Both the position numbers and the translations under genes were made by a program. Shown here piece by piece: positions 1-5,157 of a stretch of DNA of 5,157 nt. Origin of the DNA: Noviherbaspirillum sp. (lineage in GTDB: Bacteria > Pseudomonadota > Gammaproteobacteria > Burkholderiales > Burkholderiaceae); the NCBI GenBank assembly GCA_028292785.1, contig JAQGLQ010000024.1, positions 1 to 5,157 on the forward strand. The letters are read 5' to 3'. Under the pieces are notes generated by a model. That model did no database searches. It saw only the letters and a program-made list of their open reading frames with translations, and was not told the origin of the DNA. The stretch's first letter is position 1, and each line of letters starts with the position of its first letter.

Positions 1-117
1 CTCGCGCAGAAAACGCTGCGGCACAAGACCGCCAAGAGAAGCTTCCAGCGTATATTCATGGCAACTGCCTTGATCAACTGCTTTGTCATGCTGGCCGGGC
101 TTTTCCTGCTGGTGTGA
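1..117 (+). CDS. DUF1294 family membrane protein, C-terminal fragment (5' end outside window)
   Basis: Frame 1 is open from the first base to a TGA at 115-117, giving 38 residues. The fragment has the signature RHKTAKRSFQ followed by a hydrophobic stretch (about FMATALINCFVMLAGLFLLV) that would form a final transmembrane helix. The R-H-K-T-x-K-x-S-F pattern just before a last membrane helix is what I know from the C terminus of DUF1294 proteins. These are small inner-membrane proteins, in proteobacteria often fused behind an N-terminal cold-shock domain. Whether this copy carries a cold-shock domain cannot be seen here. The function of DUF1294 is not established. Family assignment rests on one short motif plus the membrane segment, so it is good but not certain; that this is a real gene end is supported by the hydrophobic C terminus and position. 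Confidence 0.75.
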   Translation, partial: LAQKTLRHKTAKRSFQRIFMATALINCFVMLAGLFLLV

Positions 118-152
118 CCGCATGGAACGGATACATGCCGACACATTTCCGA

Positions 153-182
153 CGAACATTCAGGACATGCGGGGGTCATAAT
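153..182 (+). promoter_or_regulatory. Possible sigma70-type promoter for the alpha/beta hydrolase gene
   Basis: CATAAT at 177-182 matches five of six bases of a sigma70 -10 element. The best -35 candidate at 18-base spacing is CGAACA (153-158), which matches only three of six. Transcription would start near 189 and give a leader of about 70 bases. It is the only reasonable -10 in the gap before the hydrolase, but the -35 is poor, so this is tentative. Confidence 0.25.
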
Positions 183-193
183 CTGGTTTCCAT

Positions 194-224
194 GGATCCC
201 CGCAAAGGTGTTTGATGCGGATCC
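194..224 (+). repeat. Hairpin formed by two GGATCC palindromes in the hydrolase leader
   Basis: GGATCCCCGCA (194-204) can pair with TGCGGATCC (216-224) to give nine base pairs with a two-base CC bulge and an 11-base loop (205-215). It ends 33 bases before the hydrolase start codon. No T-run follows, so it does not look like a standard intrinsic terminator for the upstream DUF1294 gene. It could be a leader structure or chance. Confidence 0.35.
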
Positions 225-257
225 CGCAAGCACCCGAGCCACACCCAACCAAACCTG

Positions 258-1196
258 ATGATCAAGAAACTTTTTGCTTCCGTATTCAATTCCTCCAAAT
301 CGCTTCCGCGCCGCCGCGCCTTGCGCGCGGTGGCAGCGCTTTGTGCCGGATCGGTGCTTGCCGTCGCCGGTTGCGGCCAGCTGGCGCACAAGGAGCGGGA
401 ATTGCTGTTCCGCGTCGTGCCCGGTACGGCGAGCTGGTACAGCGGCCTGCCGGCGGGCGTCGTCGAAGCCGATATTCCGGTGGTATCCGACGGCAGTACC
501 CAGCGCGTCCATAGCTGGTGGTGGCCGGCCAAGGATCCCAATGCACCGGCATTGCTTTATCTGCACGGCGCGCGCTGGAATCTGACCGGGCAGGCATTCC
601 GCATCGAACAGCTGCATGAATTCGGCTTCTCGGTGCTGGCGATCGACTATCGCGGCTTCGGCAAGAGCGATGGCGAATATCCTTCCGAGGAGACGGCGTA
701 CGAAGATGCCCGCGCCGCATGGGAGCACTTGAGCACCCTGCAGCCGGACCCGGCGCGGCGATTCATTTACGGACATTCGCTTGGCGGCGCGATTGCGATC
801 AACCTTGCCGCCGGGCTGAGCGACCAGGCGAAGAAGCCATCGCTTGCGGCGATGCCGGCGGCGCGCGGATTGATCGTCGAGTCATCCTTCACCACGCTGG
901 CCGATATCGCCCGGACATTCACTTATTCCTGGCTGCCGGTGCAGTTGCTGCTGTCGCAAAAATTCGATTCGGTCGAGAAGATTGCGCGAGTGCGGATGCC
1001 GGTGCTCATCGTGCATGGCACCGATGATCGCTACGTCCCCGCTCATTTCAGCGAGAAGCTGTTCGAGGCGGCGCCGGGACGCAAGCGCCTGTTGCTGGTG
1101 CCGGGCGGCACCCACAACAACAGCATGCGGGTCGGCAACTCCGCCTACCGCAAGGCCTTCCGGGATCTGTTCGGCTGGTCGCCGCGCACATCGTAG
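258..1196 (+). CDS. Predicted lipoprotein alpha/beta hydrolase (Bem46/ABHD13-like serine hydrolase)
   Basis: This 312-residue protein has a basic N terminus (RRR at 18-20), a hydrophobic stretch and a lipobox VAGC with Cys39, so it is probably exported and lipid-anchored at the periplasmic face. The mature part is an alpha/beta hydrolase of the Hydrolase_4 / Bem46 type. Visible elements are YLHG (101-104, oxyanion region), the nucleophile elbow GHSLGG with Ser174, HGTDD (253-257) with Asp257 as likely acid, and GGTH with His286. The triad is complete, so it should be active, probably as an esterase, lipase or other acyl hydrolase; the substrate cannot be told. ATG 258 is the only in-frame ATG after the stop at 213-215 that keeps the signal peptide. 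No good Shine-Dalgarno precedes it. The region after the signal contains an unusual WWWP (87-90). The gene stands alone, with 140 bases upstream and 233 downstream. Confidence 0.9.
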   Translation: MIKKLFASVFNSSKSLPRRRALRAVAALCAGSVLAVAGCGQLAHKERELLFRVVPGTASWYSGLPAGVVEADIPVVSDGSTQRVHSWWWPAKDPNAPALLYLHGARWNLTGQAFRIEQLHEFGFSVLAIDYRGFGKSDGEYPSEETAYEDARAAWEHLSTLQPDPARRFIYGHSLGGAIAINLAAGLSDQAKKPSLAAMPAARGLIVESSFTTLADIARTFTYSWLPVQLLLSQKFDSVEKIARVRMPVLIVHGTDDRYVPAHFSEKLFEAAPGRKRLLLVPGGTHNNSMRVGNSAYRKAFRDLFGWSPRTS

Positions 1197-1225
1197 GCAG
1201 GCCGGTCACTCCATGCAAGCCGCCG

Positions 1226-1253
1226 CCGGGGCCGCGCCGAAATCGCGGCCCGG
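1226..1253 (+). terminator. GC-rich hairpin after the hydrolase gene, possible terminator
   Basis: CCGGGGCCGCG (1226-1236) pairs with CGCGGCCCGG (1244-1253) to form a ten-base-pair stem with one bulged G and a seven-base loop (1237-1243). It begins 30 bases after the hydrolase stop, a natural place for a terminator. No T-run follows, so it could act as a T-less terminator, a 3'-end stabilising structure before Rho-dependent termination, or neither. Confidence 0.4.
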
Positions 1254-1382
1254 ATCCATCGCCTGCGGGTGGATAGCAGTTCGAAAAGTATTATGCTGAT
1301 GTATTCTTTAGCGCCTGAATGGACCGCATTCGGACGCGGGCCGATCGTCGATGACGACGCCGGCACTTTCTGATTCGCAATG

Positions 1383-1400
1383 ACCGGATTCGATACCGGT
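1383..1400. promoter_or_regulatory. Imperfect dyad upstream of the DUF5996 gene, possible operator
   Basis: ACCGG (1383-1387) and CCGGT (1396-1400) are inverted arms around ATTCGATA, and 14 of the 18 positions are symmetric. It lies 29 bases before the DUF5996 start codon, between any promoter and the ribosome binding site. No particular regulator is implied, and a palindrome this short can arise by chance in GC-rich DNA. Confidence 0.2.
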
Positions 1401-1419
1401 GGCATCCAAGGTGGCTCAC

Positions 1420-1425
1420 AGGAGG
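1420..1425 (+). promoter_or_regulatory. Ribosome binding site that fixes the DUF5996 start
   Basis: AGGAGG is a full Shine-Dalgarno match and ends four bases before ATG 1430. The spacing is slightly short but supports this start over the in-frame ATG at 1445, which would sit 19 bases away. Confidence 0.75.
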
Positions 1426-1429
1426 GCAT

Positions 1430-2461
1430 ATGGAGCAATGGCGCATGGAGCCGCGCCCGCATCAGGCGGCGCAGCCGGATCGCATGCGCCCCGACCCGTG
1501 GCCGCCCTTGCCGCTCGAAGCTTGGAAAGGCACGTATGCGACATTGCACAGGTGGCTGCAGATCGCAGGCAAGGTTCGGCTGGCGCAGACTCCCTGGATC
1601 AACCATTCATGGCATGCCACCCTGTACGTCACGGCGCGCGGCCTGACGTCATCGCCGATTCCCTACGGCGCGCGTGCATTCCAGATCGATGTTGATTTCA
1701 TCGATCATCGGCTATCGATACAGACCTCCGACGGCGATGCGCGCTCGCTCGCGTTGCAGCCCATGGCGGTCGCCGATTTTTACCGCGAGCTATCCGCCGC
1801 GCTTTCTGCGCTTGGACTGGATATGCATATCCATCCGGTCCCCAACGAGGTGGAAGATGCGACCCCGTTCCAGCAAGACCATGCGCATGCGAGTTATGAC
1901 GCGGAATACGTCAACCGCTTCTGGCGCATTCTGCTGCAGGCCGATCGTCTGCTGAAGGAATTTCGTTCCGGCTTCATCGGCAAATGCAGCCCCGTGCATC
2001 TTTTCTGGGGCGGCCTCGATCTCGCGGTGACCCGCTTTTCCGGACGCAGGGCGCCGGAGCATCCGGGCGGCATACCGCATCTGCCCGACTGGGTTGCGCG
2101 CGAAGCCTATTCGCATGAAGTCAGCAGCTGCGGATTCTGGCCCGGAGGAGGGCCGGTGCCTTTTCCGGCGTTCTACGCCTATGCCTATCCGGAACCCGAG
2201 GGGTACGCCGCGGCGCCGGTGCGGCCGGCCGAGGCATTCTATGACGCCACGCTGCGCGAATTCATTCTGCCTTACGACGTGGTGCGGCAGGCGGCTTCAG
2301 CCGATGCGGTCCTGCTCGAATTCCTGCAGACCACGTATGAGGCCGCCGCCGACCTCGGCGGCTGGCCGCGCAATGAACTCGAAGCCTCCTTCAGTGCGCC
2401 GGGATTTCCGGTGTACCGCAGGCATTACCGGATTGCTTATGCCGAATCGCTGTTCGGGTAG
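1430..2461 (+). CDS. DUF5996 family protein of unknown function
   Basis: This 343-residue soluble protein has no signal peptide or membrane segment. It matches the DUF5996 family as I know it along most of its length. Landmarks are WPPLPLEAWKGT (24-35), QIAGKVRLA (44-52), TPWINHSWH (54-62), YVTARGL (66-72), FQIDVDFIDH (84-93), the segment from SPVHLFWGG to RRAPEHPGG (187-214), AYSHEVSS (226-233), GFWPGG (235-240), YAYPEPEG (251-258) and FILPYDVVR (278-286). The conserved blocks are dense in His, Asp, Glu and Trp (H59, H62, D87, D89, H93, H190, H211, H229, E230), which would fit a metal-binding or enzymatic site; that is inference. About 23 residues at the N terminus and about 25 at the C terminus (after the GW at 311-312) lie outside the core I recognise. 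No biochemical role is established for the family. It has its own strong ribosome binding site and appears monocistronic, converging on the PhyH gene 27 bases away. Confidence 0.9.
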   Translation: MEQWRMEPRPHQAAQPDRMRPDPWPPLPLEAWKGTYATLHRWLQIAGKVRLAQTPWINHSWHATLYVTARGLTSSPIPYGARAFQIDVDFIDHRLSIQTSDGDARSLALQPMAVADFYRELSAALSALGLDMHIHPVPNEVEDATPFQQDHAHASYDAEYVNRFWRILLQADRLLKEFRSGFIGKCSPVHLFWGGLDLAVTRFSGRRAPEHPGGIPHLPDWVAREAYSHEVSSCGFWPGGGPVPFPAFYAYAYPEPEGYAAAPVRPAEAFYDATLREFILPYDVVRQAASADAVLLEFLQTTYEAAADLGGWPRNELEASFSAPGFPVYRRHYRIAYAESLFG

Positions 2462-2488
2462 TGGATCAATCCAATGAGCTTGACGGCG

Positions 2489-3295
2489 TCAACGTATGGC
2501 CTTGCCGGCGACTATCGCCAGCGCTCTTTGATACCAGACCGGATTCGCGATTCGACCGACTTCTTCCCGAGTCGGCAGCACGCTTTCGTCCAGGTATTGC
2601 GTGATAAAAGGATGTGCCTTGCCGACGCAGATGTCGAACGCCCTGCGGTCGCGGTTGAGGCGGTAATTGCCGCGATGGATCATCTGCGCATCGAAGATCA
2701 GGATGTCGCCGCGCGCCAGATCAATGAGTACGGAGCCGGGCAGGGGTTCCGAATTGCTGCGGCCATTCGTTTCAAAGCGCACATCCCGTTCGGTATCGGT
2801 ATCCCAGCGCCGATGTGAACCGGGAATCAGTTCCACGCCGCGTTCGTGGAACAGGGGAATCCGGAGGTGCAAGCTGAGCAGGCGTTCCTGTTCCCGCGCC
2901 TGCGCGGCGTCGGCAATGGGGCTGAACTGCAGATCCCGGTGCCAGTACGGGAGCTTGCCATCGGCGAGCGGATTGAAAAACAGCTGGGTGTTATGGAAAT
3001 GGATTCCTCCGCCGAACAGCGAGTCCAGCAGTCCGGTCAGCCGGCGCGGCGCGATGGCATCGAAGAAGGCGATCCGCTCGGCGGCGCGGCCTTCGAAGTA
3101 GCGCGGGCTGGTCAGGGAATGCATGTTGATCATGGAATGTTCGATGCAGGCGGCGCGGTTCCCGGCCAGCCATTCCTCGAAGACCCGGTCCACCGTGGTC
3201 TCCAATGCGACGATATGCGCCTCATCGAAAAAGCCGCGCAGCACAAGGTAGCCCTCCTCCAGCCATGCCGCGCGTTGCTTCCCCGACGAAGTCAT
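2489..3295 (-). CDS. Phytanoyl-CoA dioxygenase (PhyH)-like Fe(II)/2-oxoglutarate oxygenase
   Basis: This 268-residue protein has the double-stranded beta-helix oxygenase signature. The iron triad is H119-x-D121 (in YWHRDLQF) and H207 (in MIHRGN), and R218, eleven residues after the distal His, is placed to bind the 2-oxoglutarate carboxylate. The loop IPGSHRRW (157-164) between them is typical of PhyH proteins. The N-terminal WLEEGYLVLRGFFDEAHI (11-28) is also typical of the family. All ligands are present, so it should couple oxidative decarboxylation of 2-oxoglutarate to hydroxylation of an unknown substrate. PhyH relatives act on very diverse small molecules, so phytanoyl-CoA should not be assumed. 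The start is set by the ATGA overlap with the pirin stop and by GGAG at 3301-3304. The same frame stays open further upstream, but that part is an Arg-rich shadow of pirin. It is the last gene of the LysR-pirin-PhyH operon. Confidence 0.9.
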   Translation of the reverse strand: MTSSGKQRAAWLEEGYLVLRGFFDEAHIVALETTVDRVFEEWLAGNRAACIEHSMINMHSLTSPRYFEGRAAERIAFFDAIAPRRLTGLLDSLFGGGIHFHNTQLFFNPLADGKLPYWHRDLQFSPIADAAQAREQERLLSLHLRIPLFHERGVELIPGSHRRWDTDTERDVRFETNGRSNSEPLPGSVLIDLARGDILIFDAQMIHRGNYRLNRDRRAFDICVGKAHPFITQYLDESVLPTREEVGRIANPVWYQRALAIVAGKAIR

Positions 3296-4167
3296 GCAAG
3301 CTCCGGCCCGAATTTTCCGGCGTGGTAATCGCGGATCGCTTCGGCGATTTCCTCTTTCGTGTTCATCACGAACGGGCCCTGCGCCACCACCGGTTCCGCG
3401 ATCGGTTGCGCATGGCCATACAGGACGACGGCATCGCTTGCCGCTTCGATCTCCACCCTGTCGCCATCGTCGTCGAGTTCGATCAGCGCATGCTTTTGCA
3501 GGCGCTCCGCGCCGATGGCGAGTTCGCCGCGCACGATGTAAAGAAAGACGGTGCGGCCGCGCGGCGCGGGCAGGCGCGCCCGCCCGCCGGCCGAGAATTC
3601 GACGGTCGACATGTGCACGCCGGTGAGCGACCTGATCGGTCCGTCGATACCGTCCTGCTCGCCTGAAATCAGATTGACGCGCACCCGGCCCTCGTCCTGT
3701 TCGATCGCGGGAATGTGATCGCGCTGCAAGCCGATGTAGCGCGGGTCGGTCATCTTCAGGCGCGCGGGCAGATTGACCCACAGCTGCAGGACTTCGAGCG
3801 GACCGCCGGTGCGCTTGAATGCCGCCGACGATACTTCCTCATGCACCAGGCCGCGTCCGGCGGTCATCCATTGCACGCCGCCGGCTTCGATCACGCTTTC
3901 ATGGCCGCCGCTGTCGCGGTGGGCGATGTCGCCGTCGAGGATGAAGGTGACGGTTTCGAAACCGCGGTGCGGATGCGGGCCGAAAGGCAGTCCGTGGTTG
4001 CCCGGCGGGTAGACCTGCGGCCCATGATGGTTCAGAAACAGGAATGGATCGAGCTGCCCGATGGTCGGCGAGGGCAGCGGCCGACGCGTGGTCAGGTCGG
4101 CGATGTCGTCGCGCCGCGCGGCATGCTGGCGCTTGACCGTGCGCGTTTGCGTCGATGATGTATTCAT
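3292..4167 (-). CDS. Pirin family bicupin (quercetin 2,3-dioxygenase-like)
   Basis: This 291-residue protein is the length of a full two-cupin pirin (human pirin is about 290). The N-terminal cupin carries the metal site: H65 and H67 in GPHPHRGFET (63-72) and H109 and E111 in GLVHEEV (106-112), the same His-His-His-Glu set used by human pirin and E. coli YhhW. Other family marks are LDPFLFLNHHGP (39-50) and GGVQWMTAGRG (96-106). The C-terminal cupin (about 170-285) ends in IAEPVVAQGPFVMNT and an AIRDYHAGKFG tail, as in the Pirin_C domain. Pirins are cytoplasmic iron proteins; some have quercetinase activity and others act as redox-responsive partners of regulators or enzymes, so the true role here is open. 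The start is ATG 4167 with GAAAGGA six bases upstream. It lies 15 bases after the LysR stop and overlaps PhyH by four bases. Confidence 0.93.
   Translation of the reverse strand: MNTSSTQTRTVKRQHAARRDDIADLTTRRPLPSPTIGQLDPFLFLNHHGPQVYPPGNHGLPFGPHPHRGFETVTFILDGDIAHRDSGGHESVIEAGGVQWMTAGRGLVHEEVSSAAFKRTGGPLEVLQLWVNLPARLKMTDPRYIGLQRDHIPAIEQDEGRVRVNLISGEQDGIDGPIRSLTGVHMSTVEFSAGGRARLPAPRGRTVFLYIVRGELAIGAERLQKHALIELDDDGDRVEIEAASDAVVLYGHAQPIAEPVVAQGPFVMNTKEEIAEAIRDYHAGKFGPELA
3301..3304 (-). promoter_or_regulatory. Ribosome binding site for PhyH inside the pirin 3' end
   Basis: GGAG on the minus strand lies five bases before the PhyH ATG (3295-3293), within the last codons of pirin. With the ATGA stop/start overlap, it predicts translational coupling and supports this start over longer in-frame alternatives. 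Confidence 0.65.
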
Positions 4168-4173
4168 GCGATA

Positions 4174-4180
4174 TCCTTTC
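4174..4180 (-). promoter_or_regulatory. Ribosome binding site for the pirin gene
   Basis: GAAAGGA on the minus strand is six bases before ATG 4167 and starts two bases after the TAG stop of the LysR gene (4185-4183). Ribosomes finishing the regulator would be delivered directly to this site, and there is no room for a separate promoter between the two genes other than inside the regulator's coding region. Confidence 0.7.
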
Positions 4181-4182
4181 GT

Positions 4183-5139
4183 CTAGTCTGAGGATACAGG
4201 CGGCTGCGCTGTGGCGCTTTGCGTCGCCTCCGGGCATTGGGCGGCCACCGCTTCGCGCACGATCTCTGCCAGCCGACGCGTGCCCGGGCCGGCGCTGTCG
4301 GGATCGGTGAGGACCAGATAGAGCTCGGTGAAGCGCTCGTTGCCGTCACGCAGCGGCAGCGGCTTCAGCGTGCCGGTCGCGAGTTCATTGCGGATTTTCT
4401 CTTCGGGAAACCAGGCAAAGCCATATCCCATGCGCACCGCTTCGATCGAGGTCGCCATGTGGCCGACGGTCCAGCGCTGGGTCGCATCCACCGCCAGCAT
4501 GGAGGTGGAGCGCTTGCTGCCGGATTCGCGCACCACCATGTGACGGTGGGCGCGCAGATCGTCGACCGTGAGCTCGCGCCCGAGCTGGTGCAGCGGATGC
4601 GATGGATGAGCGACCGCGATGAAGCGCAGGCGCATCAGCGGCGTCCCCGGAAAGCCGGGTGGAATCTGGCCGGTGATCGCGATGTCTACCTGTCCCTCGA
4701 CCAGCGCTTCCGTGGTGCCGCCCAGCACGGATTCGATCAGCTCGATCCGGGTATGCGGGCTCTCCGCTCCCAGCTTATCCATGCATTCCAGCAGCAGCCA
4801 GGTCGGAAAGATGATCTCGGCGGCGACACGGATCTCCGCTTCCCAGCCCGCGGACAAGCGCTTCGCCGCGCGCTCGAGGCTGGCCGATTCCTCGAGCAGC
4901 GCCTTGGCGCGCCGGTAAAGGAACTGGCCGGTCGAAGTCAGGCCGGCCTTGCGGCCGTGGATTTCAAAGGCCTTCACGCCGAGCAGCGATTCGATTTTCT
5001 GTACTGCGTAGGTCACCGAGGACTGGCTCTTGTGCAAGACTCCCGCTGCCTGGGCATAGCCGCCGGTATCGACCACCGCGAGGAAAGTGCGCCATTGCTC
5101 CAGCGTAATGGTCTGGATACTGGGTGAAGTTGCGTTCAT
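4183..5139 (-). CDS. LysR-type transcriptional regulator
   Basis: This 318-residue protein is the usual LysR length. The N-terminal winged helix-turn-helix spans about residues 11-70: LEQWRTFLAVVDTGGYAQAA (13-32), then the recognition part KSQSSVTYAVQKIE (37-50), LLGVKAFEI and the GLTSTGQ turn. A linker helix (about 72-97, Arg/Lys/Glu/Ala-rich) leads to a periplasmic-binding-like effector domain (about 100-300), with IELIESVLGG, VDIAITGQIPPGF and GYGFAWFPEEKI as recognisable segments. The last 20 or so residues are Ala/Ser/Pro/Thr-rich and probably disordered. The effector is unknown. The ATG at 5139 gives a normal start of the DNA-binding domain, although only a weak Shine-Dalgarno (GAAACG) precedes it. 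Because pirin and PhyH follow on the same strand with almost no gap, it most likely regulates its own operon, unlike the common divergent LysR layout; a divergent target beyond the window edge is also possible. Confidence 0.93.
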   Translation of the reverse strand: MNATSPSIQTITLEQWRTFLAVVDTGGYAQAAGVLHKSQSSVTYAVQKIESLLGVKAFEIHGRKAGLTSTGQFLYRRAKALLEESASLERAAKRLSAGWEAEIRVAAEIIFPTWLLLECMDKLGAESPHTRIELIESVLGGTTEALVEGQVDIAITGQIPPGFPGTPLMRLRFIAVAHPSHPLHQLGRELTVDDLRAHRHMVVRESGSKRSTSMLAVDATQRWTVGHMATSIEAVRMGYGFAWFPEEKIRNELATGTLKPLPLRDGNERFTELYLVLTDPDSAGPGTRRLAEIVREAVAAQCPEATQSATAQPPVSSD

Positions 5140-5156
5140 TATCGTTTCAATAGATA
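5140..5156. promoter_or_regulatory. Possible LysR-type binding dyad next to the regulator start
   Basis: TATC (5140-5143) and GATA (5153-5156) are inverted arms that flank nine bases, and T5142 to A5154 fits the T-N11-A core of LysR-family boxes. It abuts the LysR start codon, where binding would block translation initiation or early transcription. The arms are only four bases and the window ends right after, so this may be chance. Confidence 0.25.
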
Positions 5157-5157
5157 G

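Noticed and set aside
118..172. Inverted repeat CCGCATG (118-124) / CATGCGG (166-172) after the DUF1294 stop
   Set aside because: The seven-base arms are 41 bases apart with no T-run, too weak to call a terminator or operator.
1289..1294. TATTAT as a -10 element for the DUF5996 gene
   Set aside because: No acceptable -35 hexamer lies 16-18 bases upstream (the region is GGGTGG-like), so I do not call a promoter.
1145..1606. 153-residue minus-strand open frame across the hydrolase end, the gap and the DUF5996 start
   Set aside because: It overlaps two well-supported genes, has no recognisable domain and is rich in Arg and Pro. The 1197-1429 part is compatible with coding on either strand, but nothing supports it positively.
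2846..3328. 160-residue plus-strand open frame antisense to PhyH and the end of pirin
   Set aside because: It has no family resemblance, and the minus strand holds clear motif-bearing genes through the same bases.
3565..3590. GC-rich inverted repeat inside the pirin gene
   Set aside because: It is explained by codons for an Ala/Arg/Pro/Gly-rich segment of the second cupin, and nothing suggests a separate function.
3296..3781. In-frame open extension upstream of PhyH that would make a 430-residue protein
   Set aside because: The extra N-terminal part is Arg-rich, lacks any recognisable domain and lies wholly inside the pirin gene in another frame. The ATG at 3295 has a ribosome site and the normal PhyH N terminus.
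4219..5127. 302-residue plus-strand open frame antisense to the LysR gene
   Set aside because: It is a composition shadow typical of GC-rich coding DNA. It shows no family motif, and the opposite strand encodes a complete LysR protein.

Overview
The window is GC-rich bacterial chromosomal DNA with tightly packed genes. The families present (a DUF1294 membrane-protein tail, a lipoprotein alpha/beta hydrolase, DUF5996, and a LysR regulator with pirin and PhyH) together with codon use biased to G/C in third positions suggest a betaproteobacterium, plausibly Burkholderiales. That assignment is inference from overall character; there is no rRNA or other marker to fix it. I see no mobile element, tRNA, rRNA, CRISPR array or phage gene.

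Left half, plus strand: bases 1-117 are the last 38 codons of a DUF1294-type small membrane protein that starts outside the window. After a 140-base gap, containing a possible promoter and a hairpin built from two GGATCC palindromes, comes a predicted lipoprotein alpha/beta hydrolase of the Bem46/ABHD13 type (258-1196). A strong GC-rich hairpin follows its stop. A 233-base intergenic stretch then leads to a DUF5996 protein (1430-2461) with a clear ribosome binding site.

Right half, minus strand: three genes are read right to left in one compact block. They are a LysR-type regulator (5139-4183), a pirin / quercetin 2,3-dioxygenase-like bicupin (4167-3292), and a phytanoyl-CoA dioxygenase-like Fe(II)/2-oxoglutarate oxygenase (3295-2489). 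The regulator and pirin are 15 bases apart, with the pirin Shine-Dalgarno next to the regulator stop. Pirin and the oxygenase overlap by ATGA. This is almost certainly one transcript, and the regulator probably controls its own operon. The block converges on the DUF5996 gene with only 27 bases between the two stop codons.

The most interesting unit is the LysR-pirin-PhyH operon. It couples two non-heme metal oxygenase-type proteins under one regulator, with an intact metal-ligand set visible in each. LysR next to a pirin recalls the E. coli yhaJ/yhaK neighbourhood; the added 2-oxoglutarate oxygenase is the less familiar part. Its substrate cannot be told from sequence alone. The DUF5996 protein is a clear family member of unknown function.
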